Origin: Sphingomonas taxi
Lineage (GTDB): Bacteria; Pseudomonadota; Alphaproteobacteria; Sphingomonadales; Sphingomonadaceae
Direction: 5' to 3'
Length of the DNA stretch: 64,000 nt
Assembly (NCBI RefSeq): GCF_000764535.1
Contig: NZ_CP009571.1
Coordinates: 310,001-374,000 of the forward strand
In this document: piece by piece, positions 42,795 to 51,796 of the stretch
How positions within the stretch are numbered: position 1 is the first letter of the stretch
Layout: every line of letters begins with the position of its first letter
Translations under genes and position numbers: made by a program
Notes under the pieces: model-generated
The model's database searches: none
The model's input: the letters and a program-made list of their open reading frames with translations, nothing else
What the model was told of the DNA's origin: nothing

Positions 42795-44831
42795 TCAGAG
42801 CGTTATCTCGACTCCAACTCGCACTTGCCGGGGTTCCGCGGCTCGGCTGTGAATGCCCTCGACACCGTCTAGCGGTTCGCCAGGAAGTCGCGAGGCGTAA
42901 AAGTAGTCGGCGTCGGCGCGTTGCGTATCGAACAAGTTGAGAAAATCGGCCGCGATCTCGACGTGGCCGATCGTCTTGGCGAGCCTCAGGTTGACGATCG
43001 TCGTCGCAGGCCCGCGTACGCTGTCATCCTCGATCAGCGGACGAACGCCGATGTAGCGGAGGCGCAACGCGCCGAGCCAGCCGTGCGCATCAGCGGTTAC
43101 GCCCAGCGATCCCGCGGCCTCCAACGAGTTCGGAATGCGGTCGGCGTCCGTTACCCCGATGAACCGGGCGTGGTTGGTCGCGTAGACCGCGTCGAGCGAC
43201 AGCCATCGGAACGGCCGCACGAACAGCGTCGTCTCCCAGCCGCGGCGGCGGCTCGCACCTGACGGCTCTACCGTGCCGTCGTCGCCCGAGTAGACCAGTT
43301 CGCCCGCCGAGCGGGTCCACCAGCGATCGACGGTGAGCACCACCGGCCCGCGCTCGATACGGGTGCCGATCTCATACCCCGTGCCGCGCACCAGACCCGG
43401 CACCGGATCGGTCGCGGCGAGCACCCCGCGCGCGTCGTTCGAGTGAAAGCCTTGTCCGTAATTGGCATAGATTGCGACGCCTTGTGCCAGCGTCAGCGCC
43501 GCGCTGGTCTTGGGCGTGACGACCGTTTCACTCCGTGCGCCGGTGGTCGCCGCTCCGGCAAGCGCACGCGAGCGGAAGCGGTAGCGATCGATCCGACCCC
43601 CGCCGGACAGCGTCAGCCGCTCGATCGGCCGCCACCGCAAATCTGCATAGCCGGCGAACGCAGTTTCGCTGACGTCGGCAAGGCTGGTGGTGCCGATCCG
43701 GTGGCCACGTTCGGTATGGTAGAGACCCAGGTCATCGATCCGGTCGGCGCGAGCATCGGCGCCGACGGTGATCTGCCACGCCGTACCGAGCAATATGCGG
43801 TGCTGCACCCGACCACCAAAGGTCCAGCGGCGCTCCGCCTGCTCGAGTTCGTCGCCGCGAACTGGGTCGGCAAGGAAGAAGGTGAAGTTAGAGACGAGGT
43901 CGAAGAGGTAGCGCTGCGCGTAGAGCGTCACATCGGTCCGCTCGCTCGTGAGGCCGATCGTCGCGATCTGCCGCTGCGTCTCGCCGCGCAGGTATGGATC
44001 GAGCGTGCCGAACCGGTCGGGCACCAGCGTGCCGATCGCGCGCACCGGGATCTGCTCGGTCGGCTGCCAGGTCGCGTTGTAGTCGGATAGGCTTGCGCGG
44101 ACGGTGCCGAGCGCGGTGTCGATCGTGTATTTGGCGAAGGCTGACGTGTGGCGCAGCCGCTCGGGCAAGGCCCACACGCCATTGTTGATCGTCAGCTCGC
44201 CCGCGAGCAGCAGGTCGCCGCCCCCCAACTGCTCTGAGCCGACCGCAACCAAGCGACCATAACCGTAGCTGCCGCCCTGTATCGCCACCATCGGCCGTTC
44301 GACGCGATCGAGAGTGCGCATCGACGCCGCCGCGACGAGCGAGAAGTCGCCATCCTGCGCGTAATAGGGTCCCTTGCGGTATTCGACCCTGTCGATCGTC
44401 TCGGGGATAAGACCGTTGAGATCGAGGTAGCCCTGGCCGTGCGCGTGGCTCGGCAGGTTCATCGGCACGCCGTCGAGTGAGATGCTGAAATCGGTGCCGT
44501 GGTCGAGATTGTAGCCGCGGATGTAATATTGCGCCGCCTTGCCCCCGCCTGAGTGCTGGACGGCGAGCAGTCCCGGCACCGCCTCGGCCAGTTCGTTGGC
44601 GCGCAGCAGCGGACGGGTGCGGATGTCCTCACCCGATATTGCGCCGGCGCTGGCGGCGCGGTCGCTCCCGACCCGCCGCTCGCCGCGACCGATCACCACG
44701 ATGTCTTTTGACGGATCGTCGGTAGACTGCGTTGCTGCCCTAAGCATGGCGGGATCGGATGAGCGGCCATCATCGATCGGCGGCGTGTTCGCCCCGAGGA
44801 GGAGCAACGAACAGACGACTGCGCATGACAT
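42795..44831 (-). CDS. TonB-dependent receptor, probably for manganese
   Basis: A 678-aa receptor from ATG 44831. GGGGGTG lies upstream, and an N-terminal signal (MSCAVVCSLLLLGAN) follows. A TonB-box-like KDIVVIGRGE lies near residue 45, then the plug with YYIRGYNLDHGTDFSISLDG and RKGPYYAQDGDFSLVAA, and a barrel of about 500 residues ending VGVEITL. It has many His/Asp residues in the plug loop (NLPSHAHGQGY). It is divergent from mntR with a perfect palindrome between, so it is most likely a manganese-responsive receptor of the MnoT kind. The substrate assignment is inference from that context. Confidence 0.88.
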   Translation of the reverse strand: MSCAVVCSLLLLGANTPPIDDGRSSDPAMLRAATQSTDDPSKDIVVIGRGERRVGSDRAASAGAISGEDIRTRPLLRANELAEAVPGLLAVQHSGGGKAAQYYIRGYNLDHGTDFSISLDGVPMNLPSHAHGQGYLDLNGLIPETIDRVEYRKGPYYAQDGDFSLVAAASMRTLDRVERPMVAIQGGSYGYGRLVAVGSEQLGGGDLLLAGELTINNGVWALPERLRHTSAFAKYTIDTALGTVRASLSDYNATWQPTEQIPVRAIGTLVPDRFGTLDPYLRGETQRQIATIGLTSERTDVTLYAQRYLFDLVSNFTFFLADPVRGDELEQAERRWTFGGRVQHRILLGTAWQITVGADARADRIDDLGLYHTERGHRIGTTSLADVSETAFAGYADLRWRPIERLTLSGGGRIDRYRFRSRALAGAATTGARSETVVTPKTSAALTLAQGVAIYANYGQGFHSNDARGVLAATDPVPGLVRGTGYEIGTRIERGPVVLTVDRWWTRSAGELVYSGDDGTVEPSGASRRRGWETTLFVRPFRWLSLDAVYATNHARFIGVTDADRIPNSLEAAGSLGVTADAHGWLGALRLRYIGVRPLIEDDSVRGPATTIVNLRLAKTIGHVEIAADFLNLFDTQRADADYFYASRLPGEPLDGVEGIHSRAAEPRQVRVGVEITL

Positions 44832-44865
44832 GATGTCACCCCCTAAACAGCTATGCCTATCTGTC

Positions 44866-44879
44866 TTAGCCAAGGCTAA
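44866..44879. promoter_or_regulatory. Candidate MntR box
   Basis: TTAGCC-AA-GGCTAA is a perfect palindrome 35 bases upstream of the receptor start and 69 bases upstream of mntR. DtxR/MntR-family sites have this kind of short GC-centred symmetric pattern. It would let Mn-loaded MntR repress the receptor and itself. Confidence 0.7.
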
Positions 44880-44948
44880 TATGTCAAGCCGGCTGGTCAA
44901 CGAGCGTTTCGGCTGGCAGAAGCGCAAACAGGAGCAGGAGGTGCGCCA

Positions 44949-45386
44949 ATGGCCGATGATACCGCCGTCCGTCGTGCCGCGGCATTTCGCGCGACCCGCG
45001 AGGCCCATGCCAGCGAGATGGCGGAGGATTATGTCGAGCTGATCGGCGATCTGATCGAGGAGCGCGGCGAAGCTCGCGTGATCGATCTAGCGCAGCACAT
45101 GGGGGTGACCCAGCCGACGGTCGCGAAGATCATCCAGCGGCTGAAGAGCCTCGGGCTGGTGCAGAACCGCCGCTACCGCGCGTTGTTTCTCACGGACGCC
45201 GGCAAGGCCCTCGCCACCCGCTCGCGGGAGCGGCATCAGGTGGTGGTCGACTTCCTAGTCGCGCTGGGGATCGATCCGGAAATCGCCGCGATCGACTCTG
45301 AGGGAATGGAGCATCACGTCAGCGACGCTACGCTGCAAGCGATGCGGGGCGTCGTCATGGGCTCTTCAGCGCAGGACAAGGCGTAG
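44949..45386 (+). CDS. mntR: Manganese-responsive regulator MntR (DtxR family)
   Basis: A 145-aa regulator. TREAHASEMAEDYVELIGDL is the family start, the winged HTH is at about residues 45-75 (MGVTQPTVAKIIQRLKSLGL), and the metal-binding half includes RERHQVVVDFLVALGIDPEI and DSEGMEHHVSDAT with Glu, His and His ligands. ATG 44949 follows AGGAGG. The length matches proteobacterial MntR without an SH3 domain. It is divergent from a TonB receptor that it probably represses when manganese is sufficient. Confidence 0.92.
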   Translation: MADDTAVRRAAAFRATREAHASEMAEDYVELIGDLIEERGEARVIDLAQHMGVTQPTVAKIIQRLKSLGLVQNRRYRALFLTDAGKALATRSRERHQVVVDFLVALGIDPEIAAIDSEGMEHHVSDATLQAMRGVVMGSSAQDKA

Positions 45387-46011
45387 CGACCGGGGCTGCA
45401 CGCCTTCGCATTGATGAGCGTCCGCTTCTGGAGCAAGGTCAGCAGGCTTCAATTACCAACATTGGGCCCTCACGTCGGCGGCTGCCCAGAGGCTTAGCCA
45501 AGTCGCAAGCATTTGTTAGTTGTGCGCTGCTTACCGGAGCAGGTTGCCGTTCGATATTGTAACGTTTGCTAGCACTCGTTGCGTTCACGTGCTGCAAACG
45601 AGCGATCTCAGTAGGGTGTCGCAAATTGTCACTTCTATTCAGAAAGCGTCCGTGTGGCGACCACAGTGGTATTGGTTAGCGCCGGCTTGCGCTATCGACC
45701 CCGGCGATCCCGCAATGTCATGGGTGTTAAGCCATCTTGGAGATGTCGCTCGAAATACGGCGTCTATTTGTCTGTATCTCGATGAAGCTCGAGAAACAGG
45801 TCATCAAACGAACGATCTGCACCCCAGGCCTCGGTCCCCGTGAATGCCATCATCCTCACCTGATCGCTATTCGTCGGCGGTGGCGACCGTGGGCAGCCAG
45901 ACCCCCTTCGTCCGGACTGTAGGCCACCACGCCCGGCCCGAGGGTGCCGAGTTTGCATTGGGGCAATACGTCGGCGGACAGGTAGTGCGTCACGGCGAGA
46001 TCCTTCGAGAC
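45387..46011. other. Gap between mntR and the HTH antitoxin
   Basis: About 620 bases. Only two tiny minus-strand frames near its right end look worth noting (45856-45993 and 45764-45853). The rest, AT-richer in 45480-45650, has no recognisable gene. Confidence 0.45.
45856..45993 (-). CDS. Possible 45-aa ORF after the antitoxin gene
   Basis: It starts GTG 45993, with AAGGAT 9 bases upstream, 18 bases after the antitoxin stop. It reads THYLSADVLPQCKLGTLGPG then VVAYSPDEGG, which looks protein-like. Its stop overlaps a GAGG-preceded ATG at 45853 opening a 29-aa frame (MMAFTGTEAWGADRSFDDLF...). Together they look like one gene broken by a frameshift. No family recognised. Confidence 0.25.
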   Translation of the reverse strand: MTHYLSADVLPQCKLGTLGPGVVAYSPDEGGLAAHGRHRRRIAIR

Positions 46012-46305
46012 TTAGCCCTCGATCTTGGCGACCAGCCGCTCAACCGTTTCCGGTTCAGCGGCGATCATGGCGAGTAGAACGCGCGCGGGGGCATCCGGTG
46101 TGCGCCTCTTTTGCTCCCAATCCCGAACCGTGCCGAGGGGGAGATGATAGGTCTTGGCGAACTCCGCCTGGGATTTCTTGGTGCAAGCGCGGACAGCCTT
46201 TGCGTCGACGGGCGCGATGACCCGTGCTCGCGTCGTGTCGCATTTCGCGTGGGCGATGGCATCGCCGATGCCTTCCATCATCATGTTAAACGCCGTGCGG
46301 GCCAT
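46012..46305 (-). CDS. HTH antitoxin (HigA/NadS type)
   Basis: A 97-aa DNA-binding protein. It opens MARTAFNMMMEGIGDAIAHA. The Xre-type HTH is SQAEFAKTYHLPLGTVRDWE with EQKRRTPDAPARVLLAMI after it, the classic form of antitoxins encoded after RelE/HigB toxins. GGAGG lies 8 bases upstream of ATG 46305. It follows the toxin frame by 2 bases. As the toxin frame is broken, it may persist as a free repressor of its own operator. Confidence 0.85.
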   Translation of the reverse strand: MARTAFNMMMEGIGDAIAHAKCDTTRARVIAPVDAKAVRACTKKSQAEFAKTYHLPLGTVRDWEQKRRTPDAPARVLLAMIAAEPETVERLVAKIEG

Positions 46306-46307
46306 TA

Positions 46308-46644
46308 TCATCCTCCAAGTCCATCGCTCAGCTGTTTGCAGGCGGCGGCGAACGCATTCTGTTCCGCCTTGGTCAGGTTGGTCTTCACGTTCTTTGGGAA
46401 GACGGTGAGCAGGAACACCGGGAACGCCTCGCCAGCGTAGTAGGTGACGACCCGGTATCCGCCCGACTTGCCGCCACCGGGGCGGGCAACGCGCAGCTTC
46501 CGCGCACCGCCACATCCAGGCATGATTTCGCCCGCTTCCGGGGTTGGCCGCGATCAGCGCGACGATCGCGGCTTGTTCGTCGGCATCGATCCCGGCCAGC
46601 TTCACGGCGCGGAGGTAGGCATTGGTTTCAATGACCGCCTGCAT
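46308..46644 (-). pseudogene. RelE/HigB-type toxin, frameshifted
   Basis: From ATG 46644 the frame reads MQAVIETNAYLRAVKLAGID, then ANPGSG. The rest (IMPGCGGARKLRVARPGGGK, YRVVTYYAGEAFPVFLLTVF, KNLKT-like NVKTNLTKAEQNAF) is in the next frame. Removing one C from GGGCGAA at about 46530-46533 restores a normal toxin of about 110 residues, with the typical AGEIMPGCGGARKLR region. The toxin is therefore inactivated by a one-base insertion, or a sequencing error is present there. The antitoxin frame is intact. Confidence 0.75.
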
Positions 46645-46654
46645 TTCGCATCTA

Positions 46655-46669
46655 TACGGCAATGCCGTA
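46655..46669. promoter_or_regulatory. Operator-like dyad before the toxin-antitoxin pair
   Basis: TACGGC-AAT-GCCGTA has perfect 6-bp arms and ends 11 bases upstream of the toxin start. HTH antitoxins usually autorepress from such a site. Confidence 0.55.
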
Positions 46670-46691
46670 CCTGCCGGTTGCTGTCCGTTCG

Positions 46692-47033
46692 TCAGTTTCC
46701 GCCCGGCCGGATGAAAACGCCGACCGTCGTTACGACACGCTCGACCTGCGTCATGATCCGGCCCCACCAATAGCCGACGATAATGCGACCCGCCTGGAAA
46801 CGGAAGATGCGCGAGGCCCGGTGCGCGCCGTGCTTCGCCACCCACACCGGATAGTAATGCTTGAGATTGGCGGCGGCGTCTTTTGCCTCGTCCGGCTTTA
46901 AGAATAGATCGAGCAGGAACGTCGACGGCGGCTTGTCACGCTGGGCACTTGCAATCGCCATGCGCATCGAAGGAAATCGAGGACATACGGCAGTCCGGTG
47001 CGAGACGTAAGCGGGAGCGTCCGCTATTGCCAC
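46692..47033 (-). CDS. Hypothetical protein
   Basis: A possible 113-aa protein, or shorter from Met at about 46961 (MAIASAQRDKPPSTFLLDLF). It contains AANLKHYYPVWVAKHGAHRA and RFQAGRIIVGYWWGRIM, aromatic and basic stretches that look like a compact fold. It is in the same direction as the toxin-antitoxin pair. No family recognised; it could be a fragment. Confidence 0.35.
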   Translation of the reverse strand: MAIADAPAYVSHRTAVCPRFPSMRMAIASAQRDKPPSTFLLDLFLKPDEAKDAAANLKHYYPVWVAKHGAHRASRIFRFQAGRIIVGYWWGRIMTQVERVVTTVGVFIRPGGN

Positions 47034-47085
47034 AGGAGGGGAAAATCCGCTTTCGCCTAGTTCATGACCGTCACCGGTACATAGA

Positions 47086-49533
47086 TCACTTTTCCGTGGC
47101 TATTGCCGCCACCGTCGATCCGGTCTGCTTCGGCTTGACGTAGCGGTCCAGCCAGTCGGTCATCTGCCACAGCGTTTCCTCGGTCGATTCCAGCGCTCGA
47201 TAGCCGTGTGGCTCGTTCGGCAAGACGACATAGCGTACCGTCGCCCCGTTGCCCTTTAGCGCCGCGTACATGCGCTCGGATTGGATCGGGAAGGTGCCGC
47301 TATTGTCGTCCGCGCCGCCATGGATCAGCAGGATCGGCGCCTTGATGCGGTCTGCGTAGGTGAACGGGCTCATCTCGGTATAGGTCGGTGTCGCCTGCCA
47401 GTAGGTGCGCTGTTCGGCCTGAAAGCCGAACGGGGTCAGCGTGCGGTTATAGGCGCCCGACCGCGCGATGCCGGCGCGGAACAGATCAGTATGCGCAAGC
47501 AGGTTGGCGGTCATGAACGCGCCGTAGCTGTGCCCGCCGACGGCCATGCGGGTACGGTCGCCGACGCCAGATTTGACCACCGCATCGACCGCGGCCTGCG
47601 CGTCCTGCTGCAGCTGCTTGACGTAGGTGTCGTTGGCCTCGGCGCCGCCTTCGCCGATGATCGGCATCGATGGATTGTCGAGGATTGCATAGCCCTGCGT
47701 CAGCAGGAACAGGTGGCTGATGCCGCGCGGGCGGACGAACCGGTTGCCCTGATCGACCGTCTGGCCTGCGACCTTCGCGTCGGTGAACTCCGCCGGATAC
47801 GCCCAGAGCAACGTCGGCAGCGGCCCGTCGCGTTTTGAGTCGTAACCGGCGGGCAGATACAGCGATCCTGACAGCTGGAGTCCGTCGGCACGCGGATAGG
47901 TGATCGTGCGGTGTGTGACACCGGCAAAGACCGGGGCGGGATCGGCGAACGCGGTAATGGCCTTCGCGCTGCCGCCCTTCACGCCGCGGATCATGTAGTT
48001 GGGCGCAAGCTTCGCGCTCTCGCGCCGCGTCAGGATGCGCTGGCCACGCTCGTCGAGCAGTGCGACCACCGTTTCGTAATAGGGCGCTTTGGCGGTCCAC
48101 AGCCGCGTCTGTTCACCCCCGGTCAGCGGCATCGTGGCGAGGAAGGGGAACGCCCCCGCTTTCGTTGCGCCGTCGCCGGTGACGTACACGCCGTCATGCG
48201 AAGTCGTGAAGTGCATTACCGGCTTCCCGGCGGCATTCTCCTCCACCATCGGCTCGCCGGGATCACCATATTGATCTTGATAGTTGAGCGTCGCTATCGT
48301 CCGCGTCAGGCCCGGTCGCGATGGTGAAACGGCTTGGCGATGCTCGGTCCGCGTACGCCATTCGCGGTCGATGACCATCGCGAAGCCATCGTCCCCCCAT
48401 ATCGTGGTGGCATAGCGGGCTTGGGTCTGTGCCAGTTCCACCGGTCCCGCAGCGAACGGTGCAGCCTGCATCATCACCTTGTCGTGGAACGCGATCTTGG
48501 CGCGCGGATTGCCGCCGTCCAGCGCTTCGGCCCAGACCAGCGTCGCAGGCGCATCAGACCGCCAGACAGCCTCACGCGGGCCCTTCACGGTGGCGTCGAA
48601 ATCGACCGGGAGATCGTCGGCGAGCGGTCGATCGACCAATGTCTTCACTGGTTGGCCATCAATCGTCGAGACGGCGATCTCGGTCGGGAAGTATCTGGCG
48701 GGCAGCAGATAAGAATATGGCCGCTTGAGCCGCTCGGTCAGCAGGTAGCGACCGTCCGGGGAGACGTTGAACTCGGTGATCAGGCTCGGCGTTCCGATCG
48801 GCTGCGCGGTGCCAGCAAGGTCGATCCGGACCAATTGACCGGTGAAATAATGGTCGAAGAGCGCCTCGTCATGTGCATCGCCGAGCAGATCCTCATAGGT
48901 CCGCGCTGCCGAGGTGCGACCGGCGCTTTCCTGGACCACCGGGCCGGTGGGCGTGCTGCTCGAAACGGGTGCTGCGCCCCGACCGGCGGGCACGGTAAGG
49001 GCGACGAGCGCCTTGCTGTCCGGCATCCAGGCGAAGGGCGTGCCGAACGTGCCGTTCAGCCCCCGGGCGACAATGCGAGCGCTGCCATTGCGCTCGGCGA
49101 TCCATAGCGACAGTCGGTCAGCCTCTTGCGCATAGAAGGCGAGGCGGGTGCCGTCGGGCGACCAATCGGGGGCGGCGAAGCGCAAGCCCGCGGGCAGTTT
49201 GACCGGGACGGTCCGCCCCGAGCCGATGTCCTTGAAGCTCAGCGCGTTCAGCCATTGCACGCGGACCTCGGCCTGGCCGTTAGTGGCGGGGTCGATGCGG
49301 TAGCCGCCCAGCCGCAAAATCGGTTTCGACAGATTGGCGATCGACGGCAAATTCTCCCGCCCAAAAATCGCCAGCGTGCGGTGATCGGGGCTGACGGCGA
49401 CGCCGGGGGTAGGCGGCGTCTCCAATACCTTCGCGATCGCATCGGGTGCGCGGTGATAGGTACTGCCGCTGAGCGTCTGAGCGTAGGCCGTGGTGGTCAG
49501 AAGCAGGGTAATCAGGCAGGCACCGGCGCGCAT
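47086..49533 (-). CDS. S9-family (prolyl oligopeptidase-like) exported peptidase
   Basis: An 815-aa protein with a signal peptide (MRAGACLITLLLTTTAYA). Residues about 25-550 should form the beta-propeller (PDWSPDGTRLAFYAQE is one blade). The C-terminal alpha/beta hydrolase carries the triad: Ser in VGGHSYGAFMTANLL, Asp in IHGGADDNSGTFP and His in PNEPHGYRAL. It is related to glutamyl/acylaminoacyl peptidases of the S9 group and probably trims oligopeptides in the periplasm. Monocistronic. Confidence 0.92.
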   Translation of the reverse strand: MRAGACLITLLLTTTAYAQTLSGSTYHRAPDAIAKVLETPPTPGVAVSPDHRTLAIFGRENLPSIANLSKPILRLGGYRIDPATNGQAEVRVQWLNALSFKDIGSGRTVPVKLPAGLRFAAPDWSPDGTRLAFYAQEADRLSLWIAERNGSARIVARGLNGTFGTPFAWMPDSKALVALTVPAGRGAAPVSSSTPTGPVVQESAGRTSAARTYEDLLGDAHDEALFDHYFTGQLVRIDLAGTAQPIGTPSLITEFNVSPDGRYLLTERLKRPYSYLLPARYFPTEIAVSTIDGQPVKTLVDRPLADDLPVDFDATVKGPREAVWRSDAPATLVWAEALDGGNPRAKIAFHDKVMMQAAPFAAGPVELAQTQARYATTIWGDDGFAMVIDREWRTRTEHRQAVSPSRPGLTRTIATLNYQDQYGDPGEPMVEENAAGKPVMHFTTSHDGVYVTGDGATKAGAFPFLATMPLTGGEQTRLWTAKAPYYETVVALLDERGQRILTRRESAKLAPNYMIRGVKGGSAKAITAFADPAPVFAGVTHRTITYPRADGLQLSGSLYLPAGYDSKRDGPLPTLLWAYPAEFTDAKVAGQTVDQGNRFVRPRGISHLFLLTQGYAILDNPSMPIIGEGGAEANDTYVKQLQQDAQAAVDAVVKSGVGDRTRMAVGGHSYGAFMTANLLAHTDLFRAGIARSGAYNRTLTPFGFQAEQRTYWQATPTYTEMSPFTYADRIKAPILLIHGGADDNSGTFPIQSERMYAALKGNGATVRYVVLPNEPHGYRALESTEETLWQMTDWLDRYVKPKQTGSTVAAIATEK

Positions 49534-49704
49534 TCGATTTCCTTTGTCTCTATCGTCAAGCCGTTCGGCATACGGCCTATGAGCGGCAACGGTAACGCGA
49601 GAGGCCGGAGCTTACGTCAGTTTGGTCGTAGAGCAAGATACTGAACACGGTCGGAAATGGGTCTTACCTTTGTCCAACAATCGACCCTGAACTCCAGCCA
49701 AGGT

Positions 49705-50598
49705 TCAGTTCGGTTGCCAACGAAGCGCATCGACCAGCGCTCGCATCGCCGGACTGACCCGACGATCCGGGTAGTAGAGCCTGCAGCCGGGATAGGCCGG
49801 ACACCATGGGCCGAGGACCTGGATCAGACGCCCGTCCCGGATCTCGTCCGCCACGTCCTCCTCCATCATATAGCCCAATCCCGCTCCCGCCCGCACCGCT
49901 GCCGCAGAAAGCGCCTCGTCGTTGACGATCAATTGCCCGGCAACGCGGACCTTGATGTCGCGTCCGTCCTCCTCGAACTCCCACGGGAGAAGCCCGCCGC
50001 CGCCGAGCTGCCTGTAGTTGACGCAGATGTGGCGCTCGAGAGCGGCGGGGGTCGCGGGCGGATCGTGCCGCGCGAAATAGCCTGGCGTGCCGACCACGAC
50101 CGTGCGCAGGTCGGGGCCGACGGGCACGGCGATCATGTCGCCCTCCACGGCCTGCGCGAGGCGGATCCCGGCGTCGAAGCCGCCCGCGACGAGGTCGATC
50201 AGGCGATCCTCGACGATCACCTCGACAGAGATATCGGGATGGTCGAGCAGGAAGGCGGGCAGGCGCGGCGCCAGGATCGTGCGCGCGGCCCATCCGAACG
50301 TCGCCAGCCGGACCGCGCCCGCCGGCGTGTCGCGCCAGTCGGCCAGCCGTGAAAGCCCGCGGGCAACCTCGGTCAGCGCGGGATCAAGCGAGCGGAGCAG
50401 TTGCTCGCCGGCTGACGTCGGCGCGACCGAGCGTGTCGTCCGCGCCAGCAGGCGCACGCCGAGCCGCAACTCCAATGCCTTCATCGCATGGCTCAGCGCT
50501 GACGGCGAGAGCCCGAGCTCGGCGCCGGCGCGCGTGAAGCTGCGCGTGCGCGCGACGGTCGCGAACGCTGCCAGATCATCGAGGTCGCCGCGTCGCAT
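49705..50598 (-). CDS. LysR-family transcriptional regulator
   Basis: A 297-aa regulator from ATG 50598 (MRRGDLDDLAAFATVARTRS). The HTH is FTRAGAELGLSPSALSHAMK with the usual LELRLGVRLLARTTRSVAPT after it, cited here in two parts. The effector domain begins about residue 90. It is divergent from an aldo/keto reductase gene across 94 bases with a dyad between them, so it probably controls that gene. Confidence 0.92.
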   Translation of the reverse strand: MRRGDLDDLAAFATVARTRSFTRAGAELGLSPSALSHAMKALELRLGVRLLARTTRSVAPTSAGEQLLRSLDPALTEVARGLSRLADWRDTPAGAVRLATFGWAARTILAPRLPAFLLDHPDISVEVIVEDRLIDLVAGGFDAGIRLAQAVEGDMIAVPVGPDLRTVVVGTPGYFARHDPPATPAALERHICVNYRQLGGGGLLPWEFEEDGRDIKVRVAGQLIVNDEALSAAAVRAGAGLGYMMEEDVADEIRDGRLIQVLGPWCPAYPGCRLYYPDRRVSPAMRALVDALRWQPN

Positions 50599-50647
50599 TG
50601 CTGCATCATGCTCACAAGCCCTTGCCGGCGGCAACGCCTAATCCGGG

Positions 50648-50663
50648 TGGCATCGAGGTGCCA
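50648..50663. promoter_or_regulatory. Candidate LysR site before the aldo/keto reductase
   Basis: TGGCA-TCGAGG-TGCCA is a perfect 5-bp dyad 30 bases before the reductase start, between the divergent genes. Confidence 0.4.
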
Positions 50664-50692
50664 TTTGCGGTGCTCAAGCAAGGAGCATCATC

Positions 50693-51769
50693 ATGAGCCT
50701 GACCCATTATCGTACGCTTGGCCGCTCCGGTCTCGTCGTCAGTCCGCTGGCCCTCGGCACGATGACCTTCGGCCCTGGCGCGTGGAACGCGGACGACGCC
50801 ACCGCGCGTGCCGTCTTCGACGCCTATCGCGACGCCGGCGGCAATTTTATCGACACCGCCGATATCTACTCGGGCGGGGGGAGCGAAGCGCTGGTCGGCC
50901 GCTTCATTAAGGAGACCGGCGCACGCGACGAACTGGTGTTGGCGACGAAGTTCGGCTTCAACGGCGCGGCCAGCCCTTTGACGGCGACGCAGGCCGGCGG
51001 CGGCAATCCCAATGCGGGCGGCGCGGGTGCCAAGAACATCCACCGTGCGCTCGACGCGTCGCTGCGGCGGCTCGGTACCGACTATATCGATCTTTACTGG
51101 ATGCACATCTGGGACGGCGTGACGCCGGCCGAGGAACTGGTCGAGACGCTCGGCGCGCTCGTGCGTGCCGGCAAGATCCGCTACTACGCCTTTTCGGACA
51201 TGCCGGCCTGGCTGGCGATGAAGGCGGCGACGATCGCCGCGGCGCGCGGCATCCCCGGTCCGATCGCGATGCAGGTCGAATATTCGCTGGTCGCACGCGA
51301 TGTCGAGGCCGAGCACGTTCCGGCAGCGCGGGATGCAGGCATGGGCGTGCAGCCGTGGAGCCCGCTCGCCGGCGGTTTCCTGTCGGGCAAGTACCGCCGC
51401 GGCGACACCGCCGGCACGGGCAGGCTCAGCGGTGCCAATCCGTTCGGCGACAGCAAGTTCGCCGATCGCAACTGGGACGTGCTCGACGTGGTGAAGACGA
51501 TCGCGGCGGAGGTCGGCTGCACCCCCGCGCAGGTGGCGCTTGCCTGGACAATGGCGAAGCCGGGCGTCACCGCGCCACTGATCGGCGCGCGGAACGTCGA
51601 GCAGCTGACCGGCAACTTGGCCGCTGCCTCGCTGACGCTCGACCACGAACAGATGGCCCGCTTGGATGAGGTAAGCGCTCCTCCGCCCGGCTTCAGCGCC
51701 GGGCTGGCGTCGCTCACCATCCGGCGCATGGTATTTGGAAATCGCGATGTTCGCGGCTGGGGCGAGTAG
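50693..51769 (+). CDS. Aldo/keto reductase
   Basis: A 358-aa NADPH-dependent reductase of the AKR barrel fold. The tetrad appears as Asp and Tyr in FIDTADIYSGG, Lys in LATKFGFN and His in LYWMHIWDG. The C-terminal cofactor region is APLIGARNVEQLTGNL. ATG 50693 follows AAGGAGCATC. It reduces aldehydes or ketones; the physiological substrate is unknown. Probably regulated by the divergent LysR protein. Confidence 0.92.
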   Translation: MSLTHYRTLGRSGLVVSPLALGTMTFGPGAWNADDATARAVFDAYRDAGGNFIDTADIYSGGGSEALVGRFIKETGARDELVLATKFGFNGAASPLTATQAGGGNPNAGGAGAKNIHRALDASLRRLGTDYIDLYWMHIWDGVTPAEELVETLGALVRAGKIRYYAFSDMPAWLAMKAATIAAARGIPGPIAMQVEYSLVARDVEAEHVPAARDAGMGVQPWSPLAGGFLSGKYRRGDTAGTGRLSGANPFGDSKFADRNWDVLDVVKTIAAEVGCTPAQVALAWTMAKPGVTAPLIGARNVEQLTGNLAAASLTLDHEQMARLDEVSAPPPGFSAGLASLTIRRMVFGNRDVRGWGE

Positions 51770-51775
51770 GGGGCG

Positions 51776-51796
51776 TGAATGTCTGGTTGTGGGTCA
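51776..51796 (+). repeat. Dispersed intergenic repeat, second half only
   Basis: TGAATGTCTGGTTGTGGGTC immediately after the aldo/keto reductase stop. Confidence 0.45.
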
